NCBI GenBank assembly: GCA_049116335.1
Contig: JAGDYZ010000003.1
Location: 62,001 to 126,000, forward strand
From: CANMIH01 sp049116335
GTDB taxonomy: Bacteria; Pseudomonadota; Alphaproteobacteria; Rhodobacterales; Rhodobacteraceae
Reading direction: 5' to 3'
DNA: 64,000 nt
The notes below the pieces were generated by a model. It did no database searches and was not told where the DNA came from. It saw only the letters and a program-made list of their open reading frames with translations. Of the stretch, positions 17,104 to 26,241 are shown piece after piece (within the stretch, counting starts at the first letter, position 1; each line of letters opens with the position of its first letter). The translations under genes were made by a program, and so were the position numbers.

Positions 17104-19184
17104 GCTGCCACCACGCCAACCAAAGACGGTCGCGCCTCAAGCCCAATTTCTTCGAACGACATCACCGGATTTGTCATGCCTTTCGCTGCCATCACCGTCC
17201 GCAAGAAACGGCGGCGGCGGGCCGAGGTAACCACAGCCGGGATAACCCCTCGGCTGCCCGCTTCGCCAATCTGATGGGCCAAACCCGTGGTCAGTGCCTC
17301 AAATCGATCGGGCGGCAGCGCAATGTCCAAAGCACCCGGCCCACCCTCGATCTGATAGGCCGAGAATGTATCTTCCCATTCCGGGGCCAGCTGGATCAGC
17401 GGGATGGTTCCATCCTCGCGGCGCATATTGGCAACCAGCTGGAACCCAAGGCGTTGGCGCACATGTTCACAGATCGCCTCAGCGCGCGCAGGCTGGCCGC
17501 GCATTTCCGAGATCGCCTCAAGAATAAGTGGCAGGTTGCGGATCGAAACCTGTTCGTCCAGCAACAGCCGCAGAACCTGAAGCAGGGTATCGATCTGAAC
17601 CTTCTCCGGGATCAGCTCATCCAGAAGCTTGCGATTGGCCTCCGCACGATGTCCATTCGACAGGTTGGTCATTTCATCCAGCAACCGGCGCAGCGCTTTC
17701 AACGTCAGCAAGCGACCAAAGTTCCTGCGGATCACCTCGAGCAGATGTGTCGCCAACACTTCGGAGGGTGTTACAATCGTCACGCCGGTGATGGCGGCTT
17801 TTTCCTGCTCTTCAGGACGAATCCATCGCGCGGGGGCCCCATAGACAGGTTCGACCACGTCGCGACCGGGTGGCAGCGAACTTGCATCTTCCGGCACAAG
17901 CGCCAGCACCAGATCCGCATTGAGCTCACCGCGTGTCATTTCCACGCCATGAATGAGGATCGAATAGGTGCCCGTTGGCAATGCAGGCGCATCCGTCAGA
18001 CGAATCTCTGGCAGAACCAGACCAAAATTCGACGCGATGTGGTTTCGCATATTCGAAATCCGAACATCCAACCCCGTGCCCGGATCAAGCGCCATATTCA
18101 CCAGATCAGGCGAGAACTCGACGTGAATGTCGTCCAGGTCCAGAACATCTCCCATGGGGCGCGCAGCCGGCGCGGTCGGAGCATCTTCATCCTCGTCCTC
18201 GTCACTGACCTCTTCTGGTGGGTGTGTGTAGAGCCAATAGGCTGACCCGCCCAACAAGGCACCACCAAGGATAAAGGGCACAAAGGGCAGACCCGGAACC
18301 AGCGCAAACAGCACCATAAGCACCGCAACCGTGGCAAGCGCCGATGGGTGTTTGGCAAGCTGGCCAACAATGGCAGAATCGGTCGACCCTGTTGCGCCCC
18401 CCCGTGCGAGAAGCAAACCCGCCGCAACCGAGATGATAACAGCCGGGATCTGCGAAACGAGACCATCACCAACGGTCAGAATGGCGTAGGTTTCAATCGC
18501 TTCACCCATGGCCATACCATGCACGGCCACACCCATGATCATTCCCATGACCAGGTTCAGAAGCGTGATCAGCAGACCTGCGACCGCATCGCCTTTCACA
18601 AATTTGGACGCACCATCCAGCGACCCGAAAAAGGTGGTTTCAAGCTGTTCGGTTTCACGGCGGCGTTTCGCCTCGGCATGATCAATGGCACCCGCCGACA
18701 TATCAGCATCAATCGCAAGCTGTTTGCCCGGCATACCATCCAACGCAAAACGCGCAGAGACTTCCGCCATCCGGGCCGAGCCTTTGGTGATCACCGCAAA
18801 GTTCACAATCATCAGAACACCAAACACGACCAGACCAAGAAAGACGCTGCCGCCCATCACAAAGTTCGCAAACCCCTGGATCACCTCACCGGCAGCATGC
18901 GTGCCAGTGTGTCCCTGACCAATGATCAGTTTGGTTGAGCTTACGTTCAGTGACAGACGCAACATCAGTGACGTCAGCAGAATCGTCGGAAAGGCCGAAA
19001 AATCCAGTGGACGTTCAATGAACAGCGTCACCGTGAAAATCAGGATCGCCAGACCAAACGAGGCCGCCAATCCAACATCCAACACCCAAGATGGCACTGG
19101 CAGGATCATCATGACGATGACCGCCATAAGCGCCAAAGCCATCATGACCGTTGGATTGAACATATTCTTGATCGACAGGTTCAT
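17100..19184 (-). CDS. flhA: Flagellar export gate protein FlhA
   Basis: FlhA is the large export-gate subunit whose cytoplasmic ring receives chaperone-substrate complexes. The 694-residue product starts with eight predicted membrane helices in the first ~330 residues. These include the FHIPEP-type cytoplasmic loop near residues 145-215 (ARFALDGMPGKQLAIDAD). A soluble C-terminal domain follows, with the block RLLDEMTNLSNGHRAEANRK. Start ATG 19184 (MNLSIKNMF) follows GGGAGGGA. The open frame extends to 19295 but without a ribosome site. First gene of the flhA-fliR-flhB-fliJ-like operon. Confidence 0.97.
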   Translation of the reverse strand: MNLSIKNMFNPTVMMALALMAVIVMMILPVPSWVLDVGLAASFGLAILIFTVTLFIERPLDFSAFPTILLTSLMLRLSLNVSSTKLIIGQGHTGTHAAGEVIQGFANFVMGGSVFLGLVVFGVLMIVNFAVITKGSARMAEVSARFALDGMPGKQLAIDADMSAGAIDHAEAKRRRETEQLETTFFGSLDGASKFVKGDAVAGLLITLLNLVMGMIMGVAVHGMAMGEAIETYAILTVGDGLVSQIPAVIISVAAGLLLARGGATGSTDSAIVGQLAKHPSALATVAVLMVLFALVPGLPFVPFILGGALLGGSAYWLYTHPPEEVSDEDEDEDAPTAPAARPMGDVLDLDDIHVEFSPDLVNMALDPGTGLDVRISNMRNHIASNFGLVLPEIRLTDAPALPTGTYSILIHGVEMTRGELNADLVLALVPEDASSLPPGRDVVEPVYGAPARWIRPEEQEKAAITGVTIVTPSEVLATHLLEVIRRNFGRLLTLKALRRLLDEMTNLSNGHRAEANRKLLDELIPEKVQIDTLLQVLRLLLDEQVSIRNLPLILEAISEMRGQPARAEAICEHVRQRLGFQLVANMRREDGTIPLIQLAPEWEDTFSAYQIEGGPGALDIALPPDRFEALTTGLAHQIGEAGSRGVIPAVVTSARRRRFLRTVMAAKGMTNPVMSFEEIGLEARPSLVGVVAA

Positions 19185-19289
19185 GCGCGGTCCCTCCCGA
19201 CGCCCGTGGGCGATCGCATGGTCCTCGCGTGTGTCACATCGGGCTTGCGCATTCTGCGCCCATGGAAATTCGCCATTTCTAGGCCGGTC

Positions 19290-19308
19290 CCTCAAAGGTT
19301 CTTTGAGG
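19290..19308. repeat. Inverted repeat upstream of flhA
   Basis: A perfect 8-bp inverted repeat (CCTCAAAG / CTTTGAGG) with a 3-base spacer lies 106 bases before flhA, in the 241-base non-coding region 19185-19425. It could be an operator or a leader hairpin. The neighbouring sequence (19310-19380) is AT-rich and may hold the flhA promoter, but no clear -35/-10 pair is seen. Confidence 0.4.
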
Positions 19309-19380
19309 TCAAATTAATTTACACTGGTTGATTTTTAGTAACCAAGACGCTGACAGTTTTAACTTTGTTACTCTCAGCGG

Positions 19381-19421
19381 AAAAAATTCACCGGCCTAGG
19401 TTCAAGTGCAGGCCGGTGAAA
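19381..19421 (-). terminator. Terminator of the motA operon
   Basis: A perfect 11-bp stem (TTCACCGGCCT / AGGCCGGTGAA, arms 19387-19397 and 19410-19420) lies 5 bases beyond the stop of the secreted-protein gene. On the minus strand it is followed by a run of six T. It separates the motA transcript from flhA. Confidence 0.88.
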
Positions 19422-19425
19422 ATCA

Positions 19426-21714
19426 TCAGTTTTCGTCGGTGATCCGGGTGGCATCCAACAGCGCGCGCAGCGTCTCACGTGAGCTTTCGCTTGCATCAAA
19501 CAAGGCCGCTGCATCTCGAAGAGTTACCCCTTCCGGAGCAATCTGAGGTCCGTCATTCTGGATCAAAGCAGCTGCAGGTGAGAATGTCGCGTCTTCACTG
19601 TCCTGAACATTCTGCCAATCTCCCGAAAGCCAGGCCGACTGCAACGCATCGCTTTGCGCCCCAAGTTCATTATAGACCAGACGTGCATATTCATGATCAC
19701 CCATCTGACGGCGCGCCTCAGCCCGAAGCGGGGTGATGTCATCGCCACTCAACCCGATCAGCGTAATTTCCGCCTCTTCCGGACGTGACAGATCCAGCAA
19801 CGCCTGCGCCTTGATCAACCGGACCTCGCGCGCATTGTCGGCCCCCATAAGGTCGATGCTATGGAGCGCGGCTTCGGGCAGACCCAGATCCAACATGCGG
19901 CGCGCCACATTTTGCGCCAGAAGTTTATTGGGCCATTTTCCCTTCTGAATCCCCTCAGCATAGGCGATCTTCAGGAAAGTCAGATCTCCGGCATGGGCAA
20001 CAAGAGATTCCAAGGCATCCGTGCGCGTGTCTTCACGCATTTCTTCGGGAATGCCTTCGACCTCTTTGAGCACTTTGAACGCGGTATCAAACTGGCCATT
20101 CGCCAAAAGCGACCGAACATGGGCCTGCCAAAGCTGCGGCCCCTTCTCTGCATCATTGCGATGTTCAGTCGCATAAGCGGCAGTAAGCTCTACAATCCGG
20201 TCCGGCACCGCTTCACCGGTTGCATTTGCAAGCTCAATGGAAGCCGTGAGCGCATCTACCGCCTCTGGCCCTGATCCGGTTGCCAGCTCACGCAGACGAT
20301 CCTGTGCTTCCTCGGTTTTGCCCGCCATCACATCCAGACGCGCTTTGCCAAGGGCGATGCTGTTGGTTTCTGTGCCTGTCATGCGCTCAAGACGGCGCAG
20401 CATATCTGCCGATGCGCTGGTATATCCGGCCTCTGCAAGGTTCTTAGCCATCTTTGGTCCAAGATACTCACGCAGATGACGCGGGAGAGATTCAAACGCC
20501 CGCAGCACCGCAGGCTGATTCACATCCGATCCCGGAGGAAGTGACCCCGGGTCCGCAACCGCCCAAAGCGCGGAATAGCCATCACACACCGCCTGGCCCC
20601 TAAAATGATCAGTGGGATCATCTTCGCCGTCCACAATGAACGACATGGCCCGCAACATGGGATTGTCTTTGCCCAGCAAAAGCGCCTGACGGGCTTCGGC
20701 CCCAAAGCCGAAATGCAACAAAGACTGAACATGCTTCTTCAGAATTTTTTCGTTGACGCGGTCAAACTCACCAAAAATCCGGCCACGGTAGTCCACCGAA
20801 ACATCGCCAATATCCGCATCCTCTTTGACCCATTTGGCCAGTTTCAGATTACGGTCTTGAAAACAGCTTTCGCCCCCCACGGATATGAACCCGGGTTTCG
20901 TTGGCTCTTTGGTCACATTCGACAGCAGACTGGCCGCATCCAAAATCGGATCTGCGGTTTGCGAAGGCGCAGGAGATGCCGCAACCTGCGTGTCTTGATC
21001 AGACCGCTCTTGATTTGGGTCTAGAATCTCCGGCAGATGCGCCGCATCTAGCAATCCACGTGTGGCCGCAACGGCCAGGTTCTGAGCAATTTGTTCACCA
21101 AGAATCGACGGCGGCGGTGTGTCAGGATCAACAGTCTCGGCGGCGGCAACCTCCTGATCTAAACGCGGCACCCGAGGCCCAAATTGCAACAGCTCAGCGG
21201 CATCGTTGGTCGGCCCAACTCCCGCATTGCGCCCAACCCGAATGGCCGAAAAATCTGCGGTCAAAGGTGAGGTTGATAACACGGGGACAGGCGCCGGTCT
21301 GGTCACTGTCGGAGCCAAAGGCAAAGCCGCCTGCTGTTGTTCTGCAGGCTTTTCAGCCGCCGGGCCCACGTCCAGGACCAAGTACCGGCCATTCAACAGA
21401 AACGGCGTCACGTCACAGTCACACCCCAATTGGATCTCAACAGCCGATTCCTCGGCGGCCGCGGTCAACCCCGTCACACGGTCACGGGTGATCCGGGCGA
21501 AGGCCTCTTTGGTGTTGAAGGTAAGACCTGATTTACCAAAACGGACTGTGGCCGATTGCTTGTCGGCATTGGGCTCAACATCCCAGACGGTATTGCGCGG
21601 AATGCTGAACACAAGTCGGGTAAAATCCCCATGTTCTCCACCACGTACAACAACCGATTGCGCCATAGACGCAACCGGCATTGCCGCAACCACTGCTGCC
21701 AATAGGTACTTCAT
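19426..21714 (-). CDS. Large secreted protein of unknown function, co-transcribed with motA
   Basis: I do not recognise this 762-residue protein. A Sec signal peptide is clear (hydrophobic run, likely cleavage after SMA at about residue 18). Residues 20-117 look like a small beta domain reminiscent of AMIN domains (HGDFTRLVFSIP ... RYLVLDVGP) and contain a CDC pair at 98-100. A Pro/Ala-rich linker follows to about 285. The rest (about 290-740) is alpha-helical with TPR-like helix pairs. Its start overlaps the motA stop by 4 bases, so it is translated with the stator gene. It is probably periplasmic. A role like the rhizobial stator partner MotC is conceivable, but that is inference from context alone. 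Confidence 0.8.
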   Translation of the reverse strand: MKYLLAAVVAAMPVASMAQSVVVRGGEHGDFTRLVFSIPRNTVWDVEPNADKQSATVRFGKSGLTFNTKEAFARITRDRVTGLTAAAEESAVEIQLGCDCDVTPFLLNGRYLVLDVGPAAEKPAEQQQAALPLAPTVTRPAPVPVLSTSPLTADFSAIRVGRNAGVGPTNDAAELLQFGPRVPRLDQEVAAAETVDPDTPPPSILGEQIAQNLAVAATRGLLDAAHLPEILDPNQERSDQDTQVAASPAPSQTADPILDAASLLSNVTKEPTKPGFISVGGESCFQDRNLKLAKWVKEDADIGDVSVDYRGRIFGEFDRVNEKILKKHVQSLLHFGFGAEARQALLLGKDNPMLRAMSFIVDGEDDPTDHFRGQAVCDGYSALWAVADPGSLPPGSDVNQPAVLRAFESLPRHLREYLGPKMAKNLAEAGYTSASADMLRRLERMTGTETNSIALGKARLDVMAGKTEEAQDRLRELATGSGPEAVDALTASIELANATGEAVPDRIVELTAAYATEHRNDAEKGPQLWQAHVRSLLANGQFDTAFKVLKEVEGIPEEMREDTRTDALESLVAHAGDLTFLKIAYAEGIQKGKWPNKLLAQNVARRMLDLGLPEAALHSIDLMGADNAREVRLIKAQALLDLSRPEEAEITLIGLSGDDITPLRAEARRQMGDHEYARLVYNELGAQSDALQSAWLSGDWQNVQDSEDATFSPAAALIQNDGPQIAPEGVTLRDAAALFDASESSRETLRALLDATRITDEN

Positions 21715-22580
21715 GCGGCCTCCTGTTTGACCGACTTGAGGGCCTCTTCCAAATCCTCGAAGCTAGGACGGTGATGCGAAGGCGTGTTCTGACGCCCGAC
21801 CTCAATACAAATGTTCGTTGCATGGTTGTGCAGATTGGCCACCAGAACCTCGCGGATCAGCTGGTAAAACTGCATATCTTCGTCCACCACGGCCTTCACT
21901 TTTCCGGCGAAAGGTGCCGCAAGACAGTAAGCCAAGAAAATCCCAAGGAAGGTACCAACCAGAGCGCCACCAATCAGTTTACCCAGAACTTCTGGCGGCT
22001 GATCGATCGATGCCATGGTTTTGATAACCCCGAGAACCGCCGCAACAATCCCCAGAGCGGGCAAAGCATCGGCAACAGTTTGAAGCGCATGGCTCGAATG
22101 TTGGGCGTGGTGCCCCATGGCATCGATACGCTTGTCCAGAACTTCCTCAACCTGATGCGGGTCATCATAGTTCATCGAGACCGAGCGCATGGTGTCACAG
22201 ATTAGCTCAAGCGCATATTTATCCGCCGACAGTTTTGGGTACTTGGTGAAGATGTCCGATTCTGAAGGCGATTCAATATGCTCTTCGATCGCGACAGGGT
22301 TTTGACGTGCCAGCCGGATCAACTCAAACAGCAGACACAGCAGATCCCGGTAATCTTCCGATTTCCACTTGGCGCCTTTGAACACCTTTCCAACGTCTTT
22401 CAGCGTGTGTTTGATGGTCGCCCCGTCATTGGCAACCATAAAGGTCCCAACAGCCGCACCGCCGATCATCATAAATTCAAAAGGCAGCGCTTTGATAATG
22501 ATGCCAAGCTTCCCGCCAGCGGCGAGGTAACCGCCAAACACCATTACAAAAACGACGACGATACCGATGATTCCCAGCAT
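21711..22580 (-). CDS. motA: Flagellar motor stator protein MotA
   Basis: MotA forms the proton channel of the stator with MotB and contacts FliG. The 289-residue product has four membrane helices: two near the N-terminus (about residues 3-22 and 30-50) and two after a long cytoplasmic loop. The third helix includes the conserved ADALPALGIVAAVLGVI, and the fourth LIGGALVGTFLGIFLAYC. The ATG at 22580 follows GGGAGTC. motB is not adjacent but about 5 kb upstream in the same orientation at 27669-28517. Confidence 0.96.
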   Translation of the reverse strand: MLGIIGIVVVFVMVFGGYLAAGGKLGIIIKALPFEFMMIGGAAVGTFMVANDGATIKHTLKDVGKVFKGAKWKSEDYRDLLCLLFELIRLARQNPVAIEEHIESPSESDIFTKYPKLSADKYALELICDTMRSVSMNYDDPHQVEEVLDKRIDAMGHHAQHSSHALQTVADALPALGIVAAVLGVIKTMASIDQPPEVLGKLIGGALVGTFLGIFLAYCLAAPFAGKVKAVVDEDMQFYQLIREVLVANLHNHATNICIEVGRQNTPSHHRPSFEDLEEALKSVKQEAA

Positions 22581-22610
22581 TCGGAGACTCCCAGACCTAA
22601 TTCACTGTCA

Positions 22611-22649
22611 AAGTGGCACCGAGCGGTTAAGAAACCCTCAGCGCCACTT
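22611..22649 (-). terminator. Composite hairpin between flgI and motA
   Basis: The outer arms AAGTGGC / GCCACTT (22611-22617, 22643-22649) enclose an inner GGTT-AAGA-AACC stem. The element lies between the flgI stop and the motA start on the minus strand. It lacks a long U-tract, so it may attenuate the transcript or form an intercistronic hairpin without fully ending it. Confidence 0.45.
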
Positions 22650-22658
22650 CGATTGTCT

Positions 22659-23762
22659 CTACATCACAACAAATTCAGCATGCAGCGCGCCGGCTGCTTT
22701 GATGCTTTTGAGAATGTCGATCATGTCTCGTGGGCTAACGCCCAGTGCATTCAGGCCTGCGATCACTTCAGACAATGATGTGCCCTCCGGCACAACGGCC
22801 AAACCGATCCCAGGCTCTTCCTCGATTCCCGCAGCAGTGCGGGGCACCACAACGGTTTCACCATCCGAAAACGGGTTGGGCTGAACCGCAATTGGCGCCT
22901 CTTCGATGCGCAGCGTCAGATTGCCCTGTGACACGGCCACCCGAGAGATGCGGACATCCGAGCCCATAACAATGGTCCCCGAACGCTGATCGACCACAAC
23001 GCGCGCTTTGCGCTGAGGTTCGACCTCAAGGTTTTCAATCGCCACAATCGCCCGCGCAGGAGACGAGGTGCCGGTGCGATTCAGGTCCACATTGATTGTA
23101 CCCGCATCCATCATGGTGGCGGCACGACGTCCTACCGCACGGTTGATGACATCTTCGATCCGAGCCGCCGTGGTGAAATCTGGTTCACGCAACGCAAGCC
23201 GTAACGACGAAAGTTTCGAGAAATCAAACTCAACTTCTCGTTCAACCCGCGCGCCCGAGGGAATTACACCTGCTGTCGGCACACCCTGAACAACCTTTGC
23301 CGCTTCACCTTCTGCTGAAACGCCACCGGCAATCACGGTGCCCTGTGCAACCGCATAAATCTGGCCGTCCGCCGCGTTCATCGGCGTCATGACCAGCGTA
23401 CCGCCCAACAGGCTTTTTGCGTCGCCAATTGCCGACACAGTGACATCAATCTGTCCCCCTGTGCGGGCAAAGGCCGGTAACTTTGCGGTAACCAAAACCG
23501 CCGCAACGTTCCGTGGACGGAATTGTTCGCCCGTCACGTTCACGCCAAGCCGTTCCAGAATATTCGACATGATGTCTTCGGTAAAAGGCGAATTGCGCAG
23601 CCCATCGCCGGTGCCATTCAGACCCACAACAAGCCCGTAACCGACCAGATCGTTTGAGCGCACACCATCGACCTCAACAAGGTCTTTGATGCGCACAGAT
23701 TGGGCCGCAGCAGGAAGCGCCAGGGCAAACAAAGCGGTGAGAAGGATCAGAAACCTATGCAT
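22659..23762 (-). CDS. flgI: Flagellar P-ring protein FlgI
   Basis: FlgI forms the periplasmic P ring around the rod. The 367-residue product has a cleavable signal peptide ending in AAA near residue 20. The very conserved N-terminal block follows (VRIKDLVEVDGVRSNDLVGY and VGLNGTGDG). The C-terminal pattern SLSEVIAGLNALGVSPRDMIDIL also matches FlgI. Its ATG overlaps the flgL stop by one base, so the two are coupled. Confidence 0.97.
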   Translation of the reverse strand: MHRFLILLTALFALALPAAAQSVRIKDLVEVDGVRSNDLVGYGLVVGLNGTGDGLRNSPFTEDIMSNILERLGVNVTGEQFRPRNVAAVLVTAKLPAFARTGGQIDVTVSAIGDAKSLLGGTLVMTPMNAADGQIYAVAQGTVIAGGVSAEGEAAKVVQGVPTAGVIPSGARVEREVEFDFSKLSSLRLALREPDFTTAARIEDVINRAVGRRAATMMDAGTINVDLNRTGTSSPARAIVAIENLEVEPQRKARVVVDQRSGTIVMGSDVRISRVAVSQGNLTLRIEEAPIAVQPNPFSDGETVVVPRTAAGIEEEPGIGLAVVPEGTSLSEVIAGLNALGVSPRDMIDILKSIKAAGALHAEFVVM

Positions 23763-24760
23763 TAGAGATACTCCGCCAGCGACAAACGTTGTGACCGGGC
23801 CGTGATGGCATAGAGGCTCTCAAGCTGCCCTCGGACACTCTCATATTTGGTCGCAGTTTCGAACTCATCCACGCCCACCAACTCAAGCCGCGCCAACTGT
23901 GTTGACGTGATCTCAGCCGAATTCCGCGCCACGGTTTCTTCAATCCGGCCCTCTAGCGCACCTAGGCTTGCCCGAAGTTCTACAATCGACGTCTGCGCCC
24001 CCAAAAGATCGCGCCCGGACTGAGCAAGAAGGTCAACCTGAACATCACCCGACAAACCCAGGGTCCCGTCTGTGGCAATAGCAGCCATGGCCATGGGCTT
24101 TAGGATATCGCGGAAGGCCTGATCCGTGGCCTTGATATCCACGCTTGCGGATTCCGTTTCCGAAAGCTGCATGGGCGACAGCCCATTGTTTGACCCCTGA
24201 TAGACCGTGGTCTCAAACGCGCCACCTGCTCCAAAGAAGGAATCAAGCGTGGTGTTCACATCCGCTGCTGTGGTGGCCCCGGCCAACGCGGTCCGCAACT
24301 CATTCATCATCACATCAACGCCCTGCACCGCAGGTTGATCCGTTGCTGTCCCCGAGAACAAGAAACGCCCTGCCACCTGACGGTTCATGCCGTTCAGAAC
24401 CTGCGCCATCGCATTTTCAGCATCATCCGACATTGTCTTCAACAGGGTCGAATTGGGTGTCAGATCCGCAGCAATCAGAGTCTGCGACAGGGTTTGTGAC
24501 CGCTGCTGCATCTCATCCATCGCGTTCTGCATCGAGGTGGTGACATAGGTCGCCTCAGTGGTGTTGATCTTATATGCGTCCAACTTGGCCAGCGTGCGAT
24601 CAATGGCCAGCAGGCTGGTGGTATCTCCACCCAGCTTTTTGGCGGAATCTTTGGCAAAGCCGGTGGCCACTTCGACAGCAAGCTTATCCATCTGCTGCCG
24701 CAGCTGCACTTGGTTGGTTCGCAGAACCAATGACCGGGCCATATCTCCTACAGATTGCAT
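23762..24760 (-). CDS. flgL: Hook-filament junction protein FlgL
   Basis: FlgL connects the hook to the filament together with FlgK. The 332-residue product has flagellin-like helical ends. Near residues 86-115 lies MSDDAENAMAQVLNGMNRQ and the block VAGRFLFSGTATDQPAV, typical of FlgL. The C-terminus (ELVGVDEFETATKYES) also fits. ATG 24760 is taken because AAGGAG lies upstream; a TTG immediately before it is also in frame. It follows flgK closely. Confidence 0.9.
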   Translation of the reverse strand: MQSVGDMARSLVLRTNQVQLRQQMDKLAVEVATGFAKDSAKKLGGDTTSLLAIDRTLAKLDAYKINTTEATYVTTSMQNAMDEMQQRSQTLSQTLIAADLTPNSTLLKTMSDDAENAMAQVLNGMNRQVAGRFLFSGTATDQPAVQGVDVMMNELRTALAGATTAADVNTTLDSFFGAGGAFETTVYQGSNNGLSPMQLSETESASVDIKATDQAFRDILKPMAMAAIATDGTLGLSGDVQVDLLAQSGRDLLGAQTSIVELRASLGALEGRIEETVARNSAEITSTQLARLELVGVDEFETATKYESVRGQLESLYAITARSQRLSLAEYL

Positions 24761-24772
24761 CAAGGTTTCTCC

Positions 24773-26218
24773 TTAGATGGCCATCAAGCGTTCCATAAGT
24801 TCGTCCACCGTGGACATCACTTTGGCGCTTGCGGCGTATTGTTGTTCAACCTGCATCAGACGTTGCAGTTCGCTGTCGGTGTCGACGCCTTTCGACATCT
24901 CGAGTTCTTTCAGGGCAATGTTCTGCGACGAGGCAAAGCTGCGCTGATTTTCGGCCCGAACCCGTGAACCAGAGGCCGCCGAAGCAAATTCGGCTGAGTG
25001 ATCGATAAAGCTACGCGATACAGAGGCAAGATTGCTGGAAGACGGCACACTTGACGTGGACAAAGCTGCCGAAACACCCTGCAATAGAGACGCATCGCCA
25101 ACTTCACCGGGGCCAGCGGCCCCCAGACCGTCACGCAGGCGCCAAGCACCTCCCCCACTAGGGGAAACCAAGGTGTTCAGGCTGATGCGATTGGCAATAC
25201 CCACTTCATTGGCCGGCACAAAAGCCAACCCGGCATCAGTGAACAATCCCGGATCACCCGCAGCCAAGGTTCCATCAGGGCCGCTGTCATCCAGTCGTTC
25301 GATCAGATCCCGTGCGATGCCATCAAGCTCGGCCTGACGCTCCACACCTTCACCATCGCGAATTTCAAAATTTGCGGCCAGCGATCCGCCTGCAAACGGA
25401 CCGTTTGGTCCGCTATCCAAGGCGAGGCCATGGAGCGTTAGCCCGGAAAGGCCCCCACCCGATAGGGTCGTTCCGGCGGCAATGGCATTGGTTTGGGTAA
25501 ACCCAACTTCGTAGGGCCGCCCATCCAAAAGAGCCGCACCGCCAGCTGTGAACACCGCGATATCCCCGCGTTCACGCTCAACCACGCGCAATGGTACAAT
25601 TTCCGAAACGGAATCGAGAACCTTCTGCCGCTCATCCAGAAGCGAGGCCAGTTCCCCGCCTGTTGAGCTGGCTTTGATGATCTTGTTGTTGATCTCGTCC
25701 AACCGCACCATTGCCGAATTCAGGCTATCAACCTGATTGGAAATATTGCGATCTGCGGTTGCCCGCGCGTCTTGAACTTCGGCACCCAAAGCATTGAGTG
25801 TATTGGCCAAATCATTGGCCGTTGTGGCAACCAGTTCCAATCGCTGCGTCGACGCCGGGTTCGACGCCGCCGAAAGCAGAGCGTTTTCAAACGAACTGAC
25901 CCGCCCTGTCAGCGATCCCGGCGCACCGGATTCACCCACGGCATTTTCAAGCCCTTTGGCAAAGGCATACATGCTGTCGGAATAGCCAAGTGAGGCATCC
26001 GAATTCTGACGATCGGCCATGACAACCGGATCGCTGTGACGCGTCACACCAGAAATGTGCACGCCACCCGTACCGTTTAGCCCCGGTTCCAACGCCACTT
26101 CCCGGCGGCCATAGCTTTCGGTTGTCGCGTTCGAAATGTTCGTCGCGATAATCTCTGCCGCGCGGGTGTTGGCCCGAAGGCCGCTAAACGCGTTATTAAG
26201 AGCACTTGTAAGGGACAT
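24773..26218 (-). CDS. flgK: Hook-associated protein FlgK
   Basis: FlgK is the first hook-filament junction protein. The 481-residue product has the N-terminal rod/hook family block TNISNATTESYGRRE near residues 26-40. A helical segment follows that contains VDSLNSAMVRLDEINNKI. The C-terminal region has GVDTDSELQRLMQVEQQYAAS, the conserved FlgK end. It lies 23 bases after flgE and just before flgL. A FlgN-like chaperone gene for it is at 4755-5105. Confidence 0.95.
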   Translation of the reverse strand: MSLTSALNNAFSGLRANTRAAEIIATNISNATTESYGRREVALEPGLNGTGGVHISGVTRHSDPVVMADRQNSDASLGYSDSMYAFAKGLENAVGESGAPGSLTGRVSSFENALLSAASNPASTQRLELVATTANDLANTLNALGAEVQDARATADRNISNQVDSLNSAMVRLDEINNKIIKASSTGGELASLLDERQKVLDSVSEIVPLRVVERERGDIAVFTAGGAALLDGRPYEVGFTQTNAIAAGTTLSGGGLSGLTLHGLALDSGPNGPFAGGSLAANFEIRDGEGVERQAELDGIARDLIERLDDSGPDGTLAAGDPGLFTDAGLAFVPANEVGIANRISLNTLVSPSGGGAWRLRDGLGAAGPGEVGDASLLQGVSAALSTSSVPSSSNLASVSRSFIDHSAEFASAASGSRVRAENQRSFASSQNIALKELEMSKGVDTDSELQRLMQVEQQYAASAKVMSTVDELMERLMAI

Positions 26219-26241
26219 TTAGCGACCTCCTTCAGTGGCGA

